Shown piece by piece: positions 1 to 9,404 of a DNA stretch of 45,455 nucleotides. Numbering within the stretch: position 1 is the first letter of the stretch; the number at the start of each line of letters is the position of its first letter. The stretch is from Macrocybe gigantea (Eukaryota; Basidiomycota; Agaricomycetes; Agaricales; Callistosporiaceae), in contig SJRY01000152.1 in the NCBI GenBank assembly GCA_011319805.1, positions 1 through 45,455 of the forward strand, in the 5' to 3' direction. The position numbers and the translations under genes are program-made. The notes below the pieces were generated by a model, which did no database searches, was not told where the DNA came from, and saw only the letters and a list, made by a program, of their open reading frames with translations.

Positions 1-359
1 GGTGTCTATTCAACACAGGACATGTACGTACGATGGATGTCAATCCCACTCTTTCGGAACGTCATGATCCTCGCACGGCTAGATCATGACCTTGAACCAG
101 TATGACTTGATTGATAGATGCTCTCCGCAGGTGAAACGCGGGTGGCTGGGCAGAGACCCATTGTCGTTGTTCACGTCTTGTTCGATATCATAAGATCGGT
201 GCTGGTGGACTTGCCACTACAGCACTCGGGGATCCTGGCCAGCTTACATCAGCTTTGACCGACCTGCCATTTCTGGTCCCATGGCGGGCATGTGTCATTG
301 TAGACTTGAGCGACGATGAACGCGCCAAAAGCCTGCGAGCCCTTCAGAGGGTTTCACGA

Positions 360-991
360 ATGAGTCTGTATCCCTCTAGTCATTCGTGCCAAGGAATTAG
401 AAACATCCACTCGACGCTGCGCCTCGCCGAGCAATACCCAAAGGCAGACGTCAAGGTGCGCACAGTCGTCCTGCGTCCACAATCCTTTTTCACAGCTTTC
501 GAGCGTGATGATAATAAAAGACCCCTTTCGAATCCGCAGACATTTGACAAGGTCGTCAACACGGAAGGTAGACTCGTGCTGGTCGATTTCTATGCCGAGT
601 GCGCGTCACCTCATCTTCTTCTGGCACCGCACTTTTCAGCGCTCAGATTCTGCCTCGGATTTCTAGTTGGTGTGGACCATGCCATATGCTCTCGCCGATA
701 CTGGACAAATTGACGTCGGACCCCGCCGTCAAGCCGGACTCTGGCTTGCCTATCGACCTCGTCAAAGTGGACACCGACGACGAAGACGGCTTCCGGATTG
801 GTCAGCGATTCAATGTGCGAACAGCCTCTCACTTCCTTTTGCCGTCGACAGCGGTTTGTGATCTGATGCTGGTTAATTGGCAGATCCGCAATCTACCTAC
901 AGTCATCGCTTTCAAGGACGGCAAGCCCGTCAATCACTTCATTGGGGCTCTCAACGAAGCTGGCGTACGCAACTTCCTCCAGAAACTGTAG
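360..991 (+). CDS. Thioredoxin, probably mitochondrial
   Basis: Small thiol-disulfide oxidoreductase. Exons at 360-598, 667-814 and 884-991 give about 164 residues. Joining exon 1 to exon 2 rebuilds the active site YADWCGPCHMLSPIL, the WCGPC signature of classical thioredoxins, and exon 3 supplies the conserved cis-proline stretch RNLPTVIAFKDGKP and the last helix. Both introns (68 and 69 bp) have GT-AG ends and keep phase. About 75 residues precede the thioredoxin fold, longer than a cytosolic thioredoxin (about 105 residues in all); this fits a mitochondrial targeting leader, though it is not strongly arginine-rich. A further short intron near 455-500 cannot be excluded because that stretch is also open. 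I chose the ATG at 360; an upstream open stretch reaches 255 without an ATG. Confidence 0.85.
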
Positions 992-1641
992 TCGCACTGC
1001 GATGTGACCGAATGATTAATGAATTCTGTCCGAATGAAGTAATCTTTCTAACTCTCATCATTTGTGATTCAGTTTGATTGATGAATACGGACCGACCTTA
1101 AGAAATCAGCGAAAGAGGGCTTCTCTACATTGTAGCGCGCAACTGCGGTGCACTCTGCACAGCCATGAGGAAATACTGCGATGCTCCTCTCGTTTGGTGC
1201 AGACGTCATACAATGGACAATATGCAATGCAAATGCCAGTGATATTTTACTATGCGAGAATCACCAGGTGTAAAAAAAAAAGAAGTAAAAGTGAAAATGG
1301 ACAGGCGAAAGGAAAACCGGTCAACGAGACGTGAGCGTTAATAAGGTACACAGAGGCAAATGGACAAAGCAAGCCGAAAGAGTAATCCACAGTGTACAGA
1401 CGACGAGGAGGATAGCCGAGGAAGGAACAGGTGCAGTTTACAACGTAGGCGAGGGACGATGAACGCAAATGGCGAATGAAGACGGTGCGAGTCGGGGAAG
1501 CATAATGACGAACGTGAACAGGATTCTCGCTTTTCCAACATCTACAAGTCCGATTTGAAACCCATGGGCGAGAGAGAATAAAGAAAAGGAGGGCATCGGG
1601 ATATCATCATCCGAATGTGATAAAGGGATTCATAGCGAGGA
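992..1641. other. Intergenic, between convergent gene ends
   Basis: This stretch lies between the stop of the thioredoxin gene (+) and the stop of the first G-gamma gene (-). It is AT-rich with purine runs. Short open frames exist but show no recognisable domains. I see only presumed 3' untranslated sequence. Confidence 0.5.
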
Positions 1642-2039
1642 TCACTGGATGGAGCAGCACCCGGGTCCTTTGCTTTGTGGACCGTACGGATCCTCCGCGC
1701 GCCCGACCGGGCCCCAGACGGAGGGCACCTAAAAGAAACCACGACCGGCATGAATGACAAAAAGACGGGCAAGAAAGACTACCACACTCCGTCCCACGCA
1801 CCAGGTGGTCTTTTGTCTGCTTGCAGTACCGTATAAGGCTGGTTCAACGCAAAGAGCGGAAGCAGAGAGCGTCTAGTTTCTAGCATCAATGGAGGAGCAA
1901 AAGCAACTCACCTTGCGCTAGCTTCGCTGACTTTAACCCTCGGCCGCGCCAGGTCCTCCCTTAGCCGCTGGTTGTGTTCGATCAGCCTCCTGAGCTTCAG
2001 CTCTGACATCGTCTGACGACCACCGGCGCGCGAACTCAT
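1642..2039 (-). CDS. Heterotrimeric G-protein gamma subunit, copy 1
   Basis: Gamma subunit that pairs with G-beta at the plasma membrane in receptor signalling. Exons 2039-1912, 1838-1802 and 1728-1642 give 83 residues. The product has a GGL-type helix ([20 protein letters not shown], then [11 protein letters not shown]), the central segment [20 protein letters not shown] and a C-terminal EDPYGP region ending in a CaaX box, CSIQ, so prenylation (probably farnesylation, since X is Gln) is expected. The preceding residue is also Cys, a possible palmitoylation site. All splice junctions keep phase. A second gamma gene lies about 850 bp upstream in the same orientation, with its last two introns at equivalent positions. 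Confidence 0.93.
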
Positions 2040-2892
2040 GGTTGTTGAATCAGAAGATGGGTGTGAGATGTGGTTCGAGACGGAAGGAGAGTGGGCTGAG
2101 TGCGTGTGATTTCTGGGGACATTGTCAGCGGACGGGCGCCTGATTCATGACGTGGAACGCGGAACACACCAGGCACGACAGAAACAGGCAGACTTGAAAA
2201 GGGGCAGAAAGATGGATGATGGAAGTTCGGAGGAAAGGGCGGAAGAGAGAACTGTGGACAGGGATATGGGACAGAGTGAGAGGTAGATGGTTATATCAGA
2301 CTGCCAAATTTCGGGCTTGTCACTTGTCAGGTCGCTGGCTACCCTGCGAACAGCCAATCCGCGCCCAGCAACCCATCAGGCATCATTCAGAATTTCGAGA
2401 ATCGCGTGCACATAGCAATATATAATAACCATAGCTCGCCGTATAAAACAGCTTCCTCGAGACATACAAGTAGTTCCGCCTGGTCGCCAACAAGATGCAT
2501 TAAGATAGTGAAAATCGACAAGCAAAAAAAAAAGATAATAAGTAAACAAGAAAGACGAGGTAAACGGATGGCGCCGTCCATTAAATTGACGAGGCCGATC
2601 ACTGAGGAGGCTGAGACGCTGAAGGAGGAGAATGGTCGCGAAGGGAGACGAACCAGATAGAAATTGGCAGGCGAAGCAAGAAGACAAGGAGCGTGAGGGT
2701 TGGGTAAAGGTATGAATCAGTATGGTATAAACGCGCTGATTATTCAGGTGGCGTGGGCCCCCAATCAGCAATAAAAATACGGAGTGGAAGGTATTCGCGT
2801 CACTTTGGGCATGATTTGCAGCTACCCGACCGCCTATTGGCTACAAAAACAAAACGCGAAAAAGCACGAAATCCGTGAACTCGCAGACTCGA
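2040..2892. other. Intergenic between the two G-gamma genes
   Basis: About 850 bp between the 3' end of G-gamma copy 2 and the start of copy 1, so it should hold the copy 1 promoter. There is an A-rich stretch near 2524-2540. Short open frames on both strands have no recognisable domain, and I see no further gene. Confidence 0.45.
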
Positions 2893-3334
2893 TCACATTA
2901 TCGTGCAGTTGCAGCCTTGAGCCGGGGGTGCGTATGGATCTTCGCTCTTGCTGACCGGACCCCATACAGATGGCACCTGCATTGGGACAATGGGGAGAGG
3001 GATGGACGAGTAAGCATTAAGATAAGCCATGCCCGCTTTCAGAAACATACCAGGTGGTCCTTGGTTGCTTTGCAATAGCGAATTAAACTGGCAAACGAGA
3101 GCTCAAGACTTCAGCGTTGCGCCTATCTCAGAACCGTACATATGGGCGCACCTTTGACTGGCCTCGCTCACTTTGATTCTGGGCCTTGCAAGATCCTCCC
3201 GCAGCCGCTGATTGTGTTCGTTCAGCCGGCGCAATTTAAGCTCGGACATGGATTGCTGGCAACAGGGAATGGCTGTCAGCACGCACGCGCGAGAGAGACA
3301 CGAACCGATGCACCTTGTGCGGACGAGAATTCAT
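2893..3334 (-). CDS. Heterotrimeric G-protein gamma subunit, copy 2
   Basis: Second gamma subunit, 81 residues from four exons: 3334-3314, 3255-3152, 3087-3051 and 2976-2893. The first exon codes only seven residues (MNSRPHK) and splices in frame to [18 protein letters not shown]. The 37-nt third exon has exactly the length of exon 2 in copy 1. The C-terminus reads [18 protein letters not shown] and ends in CaaX box CTIM (farnesylation expected for X = Met). Copy 1 lacks the first intron. The sequences are close enough to indicate tandem paralogs, but the N-termini and CaaX boxes differ, so they may differ in membrane behaviour. The alternative start at 3249 (MSELK) is possible but ignores a good splice site. 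Confidence 0.92.
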
Positions 3335-3636
3335 GACGAATCGATTTGTACTTTTTTTATAACCCGAATTGTAGAGCTGGCGCTGAGGGTGCCGACCAAA
3401 GGCGCGAAGAGATTAATGAAATGATGACTTGTAAGGGAACAGGGCCTTTCATTAGGCCAGGTTCGACAACAGAGCCAGCGAGGATGGACGGACTCACAGA
3501 GCAACGATGAGAGGAAAAGAAAGCGTATGGAATGGTCAGGTTAGTCAAACGGTTATTCCGACCAGCCCAGACGGTGAACCGATGGCCAGATCAGCGGAGT
3601 TGGAAATCCTCCGTCCCTTTTGTTGATTCAACCCAA
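3335..3636. promoter_or_regulatory. Divergent promoter region, G-gamma copy 2 / coiled-coil gene
   Basis: About 300 bp separates the start codon of G-gamma copy 2 (minus strand) from the ATG of the coiled-coil gene (plus strand). It must hold both upstream regions. I see no clear TATA box. The assignment rests on gene orientation only. Confidence 0.4.
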
Positions 3637-4767
3637 ATGGCCCGCACCCATCGCTCTCCGTCCGCCAGGTCCAAATACCGCCTCAAGTCCTCTAGGTATC
3701 GTGCGTTGGCAGCGCTCTTGCCTGGGGTCCCGATAGCTGACGCGCTGTGGCTTTTTTCGTGTGGAAAATGTTGTAGATCTCAAGCACCTGGATCGCCGCT
3801 CAGGGACACCCGCTGGCAGCACGCGTCGCAAGAACCCACTGGTCGGAAACGCGGACGAACGTCATCTCCGACGAGCCCATGATGCTACCAACGCTCGCGA
3901 CTTCCTGAAGACTGTTCCGTCATTCACCGACCGTCGCGCGTCACACATCAGCAATCAGACCCACCACGCGATCGATCTTGATTCAGACGAGGACGAAGAC
4001 GAGACTCGCTTCGAGGACTCGTTCTTTCATTGGGAAGAGGAAAGCACGCTTTTCTCGGACCTACTCGACGACTCGTGCGCCTTTTAAACTTATTATCAGT
4101 GCGCATATAGTCACTTTCAGAAACGATTTACAGCCCAAGCGAGCTGACGGATCAGAAAGTGGAAGCATTGGTCAATTCTTTGCAGACCTCTCTCGATGCG
4201 GACGGCAAGGAATTGAAGAAGGAAATAGCTGACACCCTAGTTCCAACTGTCAATCGCGTCAAGACACTTTACAAAGTGCTGGATGAGAAGGTCGACCGGG
4301 ATTATGCAAACGGTCTGTTAACCTTCAACAGTGCATGCAAGAAGATGGAAGCAGCAGCGATCAAAGAGCAAGATGAACTCAATTACGCTTACAAGACCTC
4401 GCAGGTATATTGTTTCCTGCATTGACTAGCATGTTCTAAACTCTAGGCTCCAATACAAGGAAAAGATGGTTGACCTCGTCGAGCAATTACGCGAGACCTA
4501 CGCACAGCGCGAGGCGCTGTGGACTGATCTAGAAACCGCTGTGGAAAATCTTGGTAAACCTTTGTTCCTCCTGGACGTCATCGTTGAGAAATTCAGCGCA
4601 ACTGGACCAAAGTCTCTCCGACATTGCTTTTATTACAGGGTATGCCTGCAAAGGTGGAACGCACAATCAGCACTCTTGAGAAACAAGCCTTGTCACTGGA
4701 AAAGGACGGCGATGAACTAGCTAGCGCTGCAGAAAAGGTTAAGAGTCTTCTCACCAAATTTGCTTAG
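3637..4767 (+). CDS. Coiled-coil protein of unknown function
   Basis: Spliced model: 3637-3700, 3777-4074, 4134-4404, 4460-4553 and 4613-4767, about 293 residues. The N-terminus is basic and Ser-rich (MARTHRSPSARSKYRL). Then comes an acidic run, DLDSDEDEDE, around residues 90-100. From about residue 120 the chain is a long charged helix rich in Glu, Lys and Leu (for example ELKKEIADTLVPTVNRVKTL), which suggests a coiled coil and a complex-forming role, possibly nuclear given the basic and acidic segments. I do not recognise the family. The first two introns have good signals. The last two need AAG 3' splice sites to keep phase, so those borders are uncertain, and a small sequence indel is an alternative. 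Stop TAG at 4765-4767. Confidence 0.65.
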
Positions 4768-5105
4768 ACGTTCTTCCTGCTCCTGGCTCGTGACCCTGTC
4801 TGTGCCTTTTATTTCTGTCTCCATCCTCCGAAACTGTCATCGTTTTATCTGGAGTTCTGTTTTCGGTACGACACGTCGTATGATCTCCTGTCGTCAACAT
4901 GAAATTCGCTTTGATTCTCTATGCTTTGCAACTTCGTACAAGTCAACGTGGAGCACTAGAATCCGAGTTTCGAATGACGTCGGCTACGGGTCTGATCGAC
5001 TGCAGGCTTGTGACGTCGAGAGCATATAAATACTGTTCTCTTTCGTCCGATCACTCATCTGGCTAGCCTGGTAATAACGCACTTGCCTATTCTACCGTCG
5101 CATAC
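4768..5105. other. Intergenic with probable core promoter
   Basis: No gene recognised. A TATA-like element sits at 5025-5032, followed by a pyrimidine-rich stretch, about 75 bp upstream of the ATG at 5106. Confidence 0.45.
5025..5032 (+). promoter_or_regulatory. TATA box upstream of the ORF at 5106
   Basis: Sequence TATAAATA, followed by a CT-rich tract and an ATG at 5106 in a reasonable context. It is the best-looking core promoter in this part of the window and the main reason to take the weak downstream model seriously. Confidence 0.5.
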
Positions 5106-5674
5106 ATGCAGCGTGACGCCAACGCACAGGATGCTCAACGCCCTATTCCGATTGCGACGCCGATTCCGCTGCTATATTCTGCCCGACCTCAGGCAGTCCT
5201 GCGTAGCATGATCTCATCCTCCACCAAGGGTATCCAAGCGTACCGTCCTGTCGAGCCATGCATGACAGCACTTGCAGGGAACCTCACTGCAATGTCGGAC
5301 AATTCTCATCCATGTGCCGCTGAGACATCGACTCGACGTATCGGCGAATCCGTCAAGGCAAGCGAGCGATCTTCTGGCACCGTTGTTGGCTTTCCATTCA
5401 CGAGCTTTGTTCACTTTTTTAGGACGTGAGTGTACAAGCAGAAACACCGTGTTCCAGTCAACTATATGCGGCCCCGAAGCTGACGATCAGACCCATCTCC
5501 CCAAACACTCTGATGGCCCTCACAGAACCTTTTCTTATGGCGTGGTGTACCGACCCAAACTTTGTCATTGAGCCTTGGGCTTCTACCGCGCGAGATGACC
5601 GGCTAGATGACATGACCCCGCCAAATTCATCTCCATATTGGTATGCGACGCGAGTCAATCCGTGGGGGTACTAG
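5106..5674 (+). CDS. Hypothetical protein, uncertain splicing
   Basis: An ATG at 5106 opens a frame of about 107 codons (starting MQRDANAQDAQRPIPIATPI). A second open stretch runs to a stop at 5674 (ending YWYATRVNPWGY). They can be joined in phase by a very short intron at 5426-5457, giving about 178 residues. A longer intron ending at the strong acceptor TTTTTTAG at 5413-5422 is more typical of this genome, with a donor somewhere upstream. I recognise no domain, signal peptide or membrane segment. The TATA box upstream supports transcription. It could be a real fast-evolving gene or a decayed one. Confidence 0.35.
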
Positions 5675-5883
5675 CTTTCCTTTCTTTTTTACTTGCAAAT
5701 TGAGGCTTTTAGACACGGTTATGATTAGAATAAATGTTGTGTTTACCTTGACCAACTCAGCTGACCTGTAATTCCGATGCTACGTTCTGGCGTCAAAAGC
5801 AATCACAGCACCATCTGCGGTCAACTCTGATATATATATGTACTTCTCATCCCCGGTGCACTCAACGTCTGCATGAACTTTAC

Positions 5884-7470
5884 ATGATATTTCCCTTGTC
5901 GTTGCTCTCCTTCGTCCTATACCTCTTTGGCGTTCAGCCCGAGATACCTCTCCAGCCGGTGGACCCGCGTCCGACAATTTCTCCGCAGCCGTCTCTGTCC
6001 AGCAGATACCTCACTTTTCAGTCAAAACAAGTCCTCAGGCAACCGCACGGCTCGACGCCTTCATCTGCATTCGTCGCATCGGACGAGGATCCTGGGACCG
6101 CGCCGTCGCTGACGATCAAAGCGTGGCCGACGACCGTCTACAGGCCCCGCTCGCCGGAAGTCATCGAGCAAGCGCGCTACTACTCGCTGCATTTCGACGA
6201 GAGCATACCCGTGGAGTGGGACCGTCTGGAGGTGCTCGGTCCAGATGTGGAAGACAGGCAGACCCTGGCGCAGCTGGCGCGCATGAGCGGAAATGCATAT
6301 GCGGTCGGGCCTGGGGCGCATAATTGGTACGACGTCGATGAAGTATGGAACAGTGTGCGTATTCTCATTTCTTTTCCTCCTCGTCTTTGGTTCTTCTTGC
6401 TAAGCAAGACGCGCCTGTGCATCGTTCAGAGCTTTCCGTTTGGATGGCAAGAAGACGAGGGCTTTCGCGGGCACGTCTTTCGATCTTCGGACAATTCTAC
6501 TGTGGTTCTTTCGATAAAGGGAACGACGGTACGGGGACCTACGTCCAAGCTAGACAAATATAACGATAATCTGTAAGGATCTATCCGACCCCATCAGAAC
6601 TCGTGCTGATCCATGTACCTATAGATTATTTTCATGTTGTTGTGCACGAGTTAACGTCCGATGGGTGTTTCGAACCGTCTGCAACTGCTATGCGGACCAC
6701 TGGCGCTGCGACAACTCCTGTCTGAGCAGTGCTTTAATCCAGGACAGCTTGTTTTATTCGATCGGCGTCGTGAGTTCACCCCTCCCTCCGTCTTCCTCTT
6801 CTGCGATTTGTTTATTTTCGAAACGAAAACAGAAGCTGGTCAATGACCTTCTCCGCATGTACCCCTCTGCGGACGTCTGGCTGGTCGGGCACTCGCTCGG
6901 CGGTGCTCTTGCCAGTCTCTTGGGCTCCACCTACGGCCTCCCAGCCGTCGCGTTCGAGTCTCCAGGCGAGCGCCTCGCCGCGAGTCGCTTGCATCTCCCT
7001 CTGCCCTGGCAAGCAGACACTGCAAGCGCACAACCGAACCCGGACCTCCCCATCCCATTGGCCCCTGTTCCAGTGGCCGTGACGCACGTGTACCACACCG
7101 CGGACCCGATCCCGCAGGGAGCGTGCACGGGCTGGCTCTCGCCGTGCGCGAACGCGGGCTACGCGCTCGAGACGCGGTGCCACTTGGGCAAGACGATCGT
7201 GTATGACACCGTGGCAGGCTCGGGTGGAACGTTGACGTGCGGACGCACATCATACGCCATGTGATCCACAAGATCCTCGAACTGGATGATGTGGAGTGGG
7301 AGAAGGGCAGGGAGGTGCCGCTTGCGCGTGAAGAGGACGAATGCGTGGTAGGTCGCTTTCTAGCGTTGTGATGCTCCCCCGCCTTTCACGCTTGCTCACG
7401 TCCAGCTCATCAGGATTGTCACAAATGGGAATTTGGTGATTTCAAGGATATTGATATAGACGACATGTAA
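5884..7470 (+). CDS. ATG15: Autophagy-related lipase ATG15
   Basis: Class-3 (alpha/beta-hydrolase) phospholipase that breaks down autophagic bodies in the vacuole. Exons: 5884-6354, 6430-6572, 6625-6769, 6833-7347 and 7414-7470. The N-terminus MIFPLSLLSFVLYLFGVQ is a signal-anchor helix, typical of ATG15. The conserved cysteine stretch LFSCCCARVNVRW is rebuilt by splicing. Exon 4 carries the nucleophile elbow GHSLGG (Ser at about residue 274); the Asp of HTADPIP and the His of RTHIIRHVIHKI would complete the triad. The tail CVDCHKWEFGDF matches the family. One base appears to be missing near 7216: the frame before it ends in YDTVA and the family's LGWNVDVRTH continues one frame over. Without correction the chain ends early at 7264. 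It converges on guanine deaminase, 124 bp away. Confidence 0.9.
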
Positions 7471-7594
7471 TGTATGCGACGTGCCATTGTACGGTGATAG
7501 GCGTGTACTAACGAGGAGATCGGGCCTAAGGAAATTGACAACGATGCTGACAGTTCATCAGAGCCATCTCTCCAGCAAGGTATGGGCGCTATCA

Positions 7595-9404
7595 TCAATG
7601 GCATCGGGTTCCTCCAATGAGCCGGCCCTGGACGTACACTTGCGCAATGTTCCTGTCATCTCCACAAAACATGAACTTCTCCAACAATGGGTCAATGTCC
7701 TCAGCGTTCCGGATTCCCGCATCGTGAGCATCGCTCCACACGCCCGGGTTCGTGCTCCGGCGGCCGAGGCTGACGAACAATGCATCGAAGCTCTTCCCGG
7801 GCGCGAACGACCCCACCTGCGAGTCGATGGCGCACACTTCGGCACCGCCCAACGTCGCGAGGTACAGCAGAGTTGCCACGGACAGCTGGCGACCCGCGAA
7901 CTTGGGTAGCTTCACATCATTGAGGGTGTCCTGCAGTTTCGGTTGCATGGATATGACCTTGGCCGCTATGCTCGCATTCTGGATGCTGTTGAGAATGGAC
8001 ATGGAAAATCCGCCCGAGACGTCCGTTCCTAGTCCGACCTGTGTTGATGACCAGTAGCCGGTGATTAGCATTCATTATGGAGGTAGCGCCTCGGCGATGA
8101 GAACCACGCACCTTGATGCCACTATCCAAATACTCGCCGATCGGGGCCACGCCGCTGCTGAGGTTGAAGTTGCTCGTCGGGCAGTGACTTATGCCAGCGC
8201 CGCGCCGTGCGATAAGCTCTACCTCGTCCTTCTCCAGATGCACCGCATGAGCGAGGACGGTGTTCGAGCGAAGGAGCCCAAACGAGTCGTACACGGACGC
8301 GTAGTTGGGACAGCCGGGGAAGAGCTGCTTGGTGAAGGCGACTTCGGACTTGTTCTCGGAGATGTGCGTCTGGATGTGCAGTGATGGCTCGTCCGACGCT
8401 ACTTTACCGAGTGAGGCCAAAAGCTCCGACGTGCATGATATTGCGAAACGAGGAGTCAAGATGGGCTGGACCAGAGGATGGGAGTAGGTCTTCCCAGGGG
8501 ATGTGCGTGGTAAGCTCCGTATATGCGCAATAAGGTCCTTTGTCTCTGCTATAGAGCTTTCGACGGACTCGTCTATGTAATTCTCAGGACAGTTCCTGTC
8601 CATATTACATTTCTACAAGTCTTGAAAGGTCAAATCTGACTATCGCATTTCCAAAAAAGAGGAACACTTACGCCAATAAAAGCTCGCTGGCCTGAGGCAG
8701 TAAATTGGGTTAGAGATAACTCACAGGGGAAAAACAGGAAGGCTCACCTTTTCTATGTACGATGTCTGCTAGCACTTTGGTAGCCTCTAAATGACGAGTG
8801 CCATAATAACAACATGTAGTAGTCTGGTAGGAGAATATCTTCAGCAAACGGCTAAAGTCATTAACAGTGGGTACAAACTCCAAAGCTGATAACTCTTTTG
8901 ACGACCGACTCATATGACTGTCGCGCATAATCTATGTTTGAGAATTTCGCCTCTGTAGGGAATGTCACGTTGTTCAACCAGTCGAGCAACTCGTACTGCT
9001 GTCCACTACCAGGTTGCTCCCTCAACAAAAAAAATCGGCAGCATTGAGGTTTGACTGACCTTCCGGCATTTGGAAATTGGGGCGCGTGCTGCGCAAAACG
9101 ATTGAACAAAGCTGCTTTAAGAATTGGTCCAACCTCCGCTTACGGTGTGTGTATCAATGAACCCAGGCATAATGAACTCATCGGACGGCACGACATGGAC
9201 GTCCGCGTCAACAAGGCCATGTTTGGCGAGCGTCTCCTGCAGCATATGCTCCGGAACATCGTCCTCGACCCAGTCCACGTTTCCCGAAGGTCCGACTGAG
9301 ATGAGGCAACGCGGAAGTGCCGCGTACTTTGTGAGCGTCATCGGGTTGACGACAGCTCCATAGAAGATCTCAGAAGCGCTGGTGCTGGACTGGGCGGCGT
9401 CCAT
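7595..9404 (-). CDS. GUD1: Guanine deaminase
   Basis: Amidohydrolase that converts guanine to xanthine and ammonia in purine salvage or catabolism. Seven exons: 9404-9144, 9088-9060, 9005-8879, 8823-8748, 8691-8672, 8612-8112 and 8038-7595, giving 485 residues with every junction in phase. The metal-binding HxH is in PGFIDTHTHAPQF (His86 and His88, spanning the first intron). Other family signatures are YELLDWLNNVTFPTE, KCNMDRNCPENY, HTHISENKSEV (third metal His), the LAHAVHL strand and GLGTDVSGG (the catalytic metal-binding Asp). Two very small exons (29 and 20 nt) occur. The length matches fungal guanine deaminases. No frame damage is seen. Confidence 0.95.

Noticed and set aside
599..991. 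A separate gene on the plus strand covering the thioredoxin active site in one open frame
   Set aside because: It reads through two introns; splicing at 599-666 and 815-883 gives a continuous thioredoxin with YADWCGPC and RNLPTV intact.
5106..5674. DUF1264 (oil-body-associated) family membership
   Set aside because: The first 45 residues have a vaguely similar composition, but the expected His/Cys-rich core cannot be found in any frame downstream.
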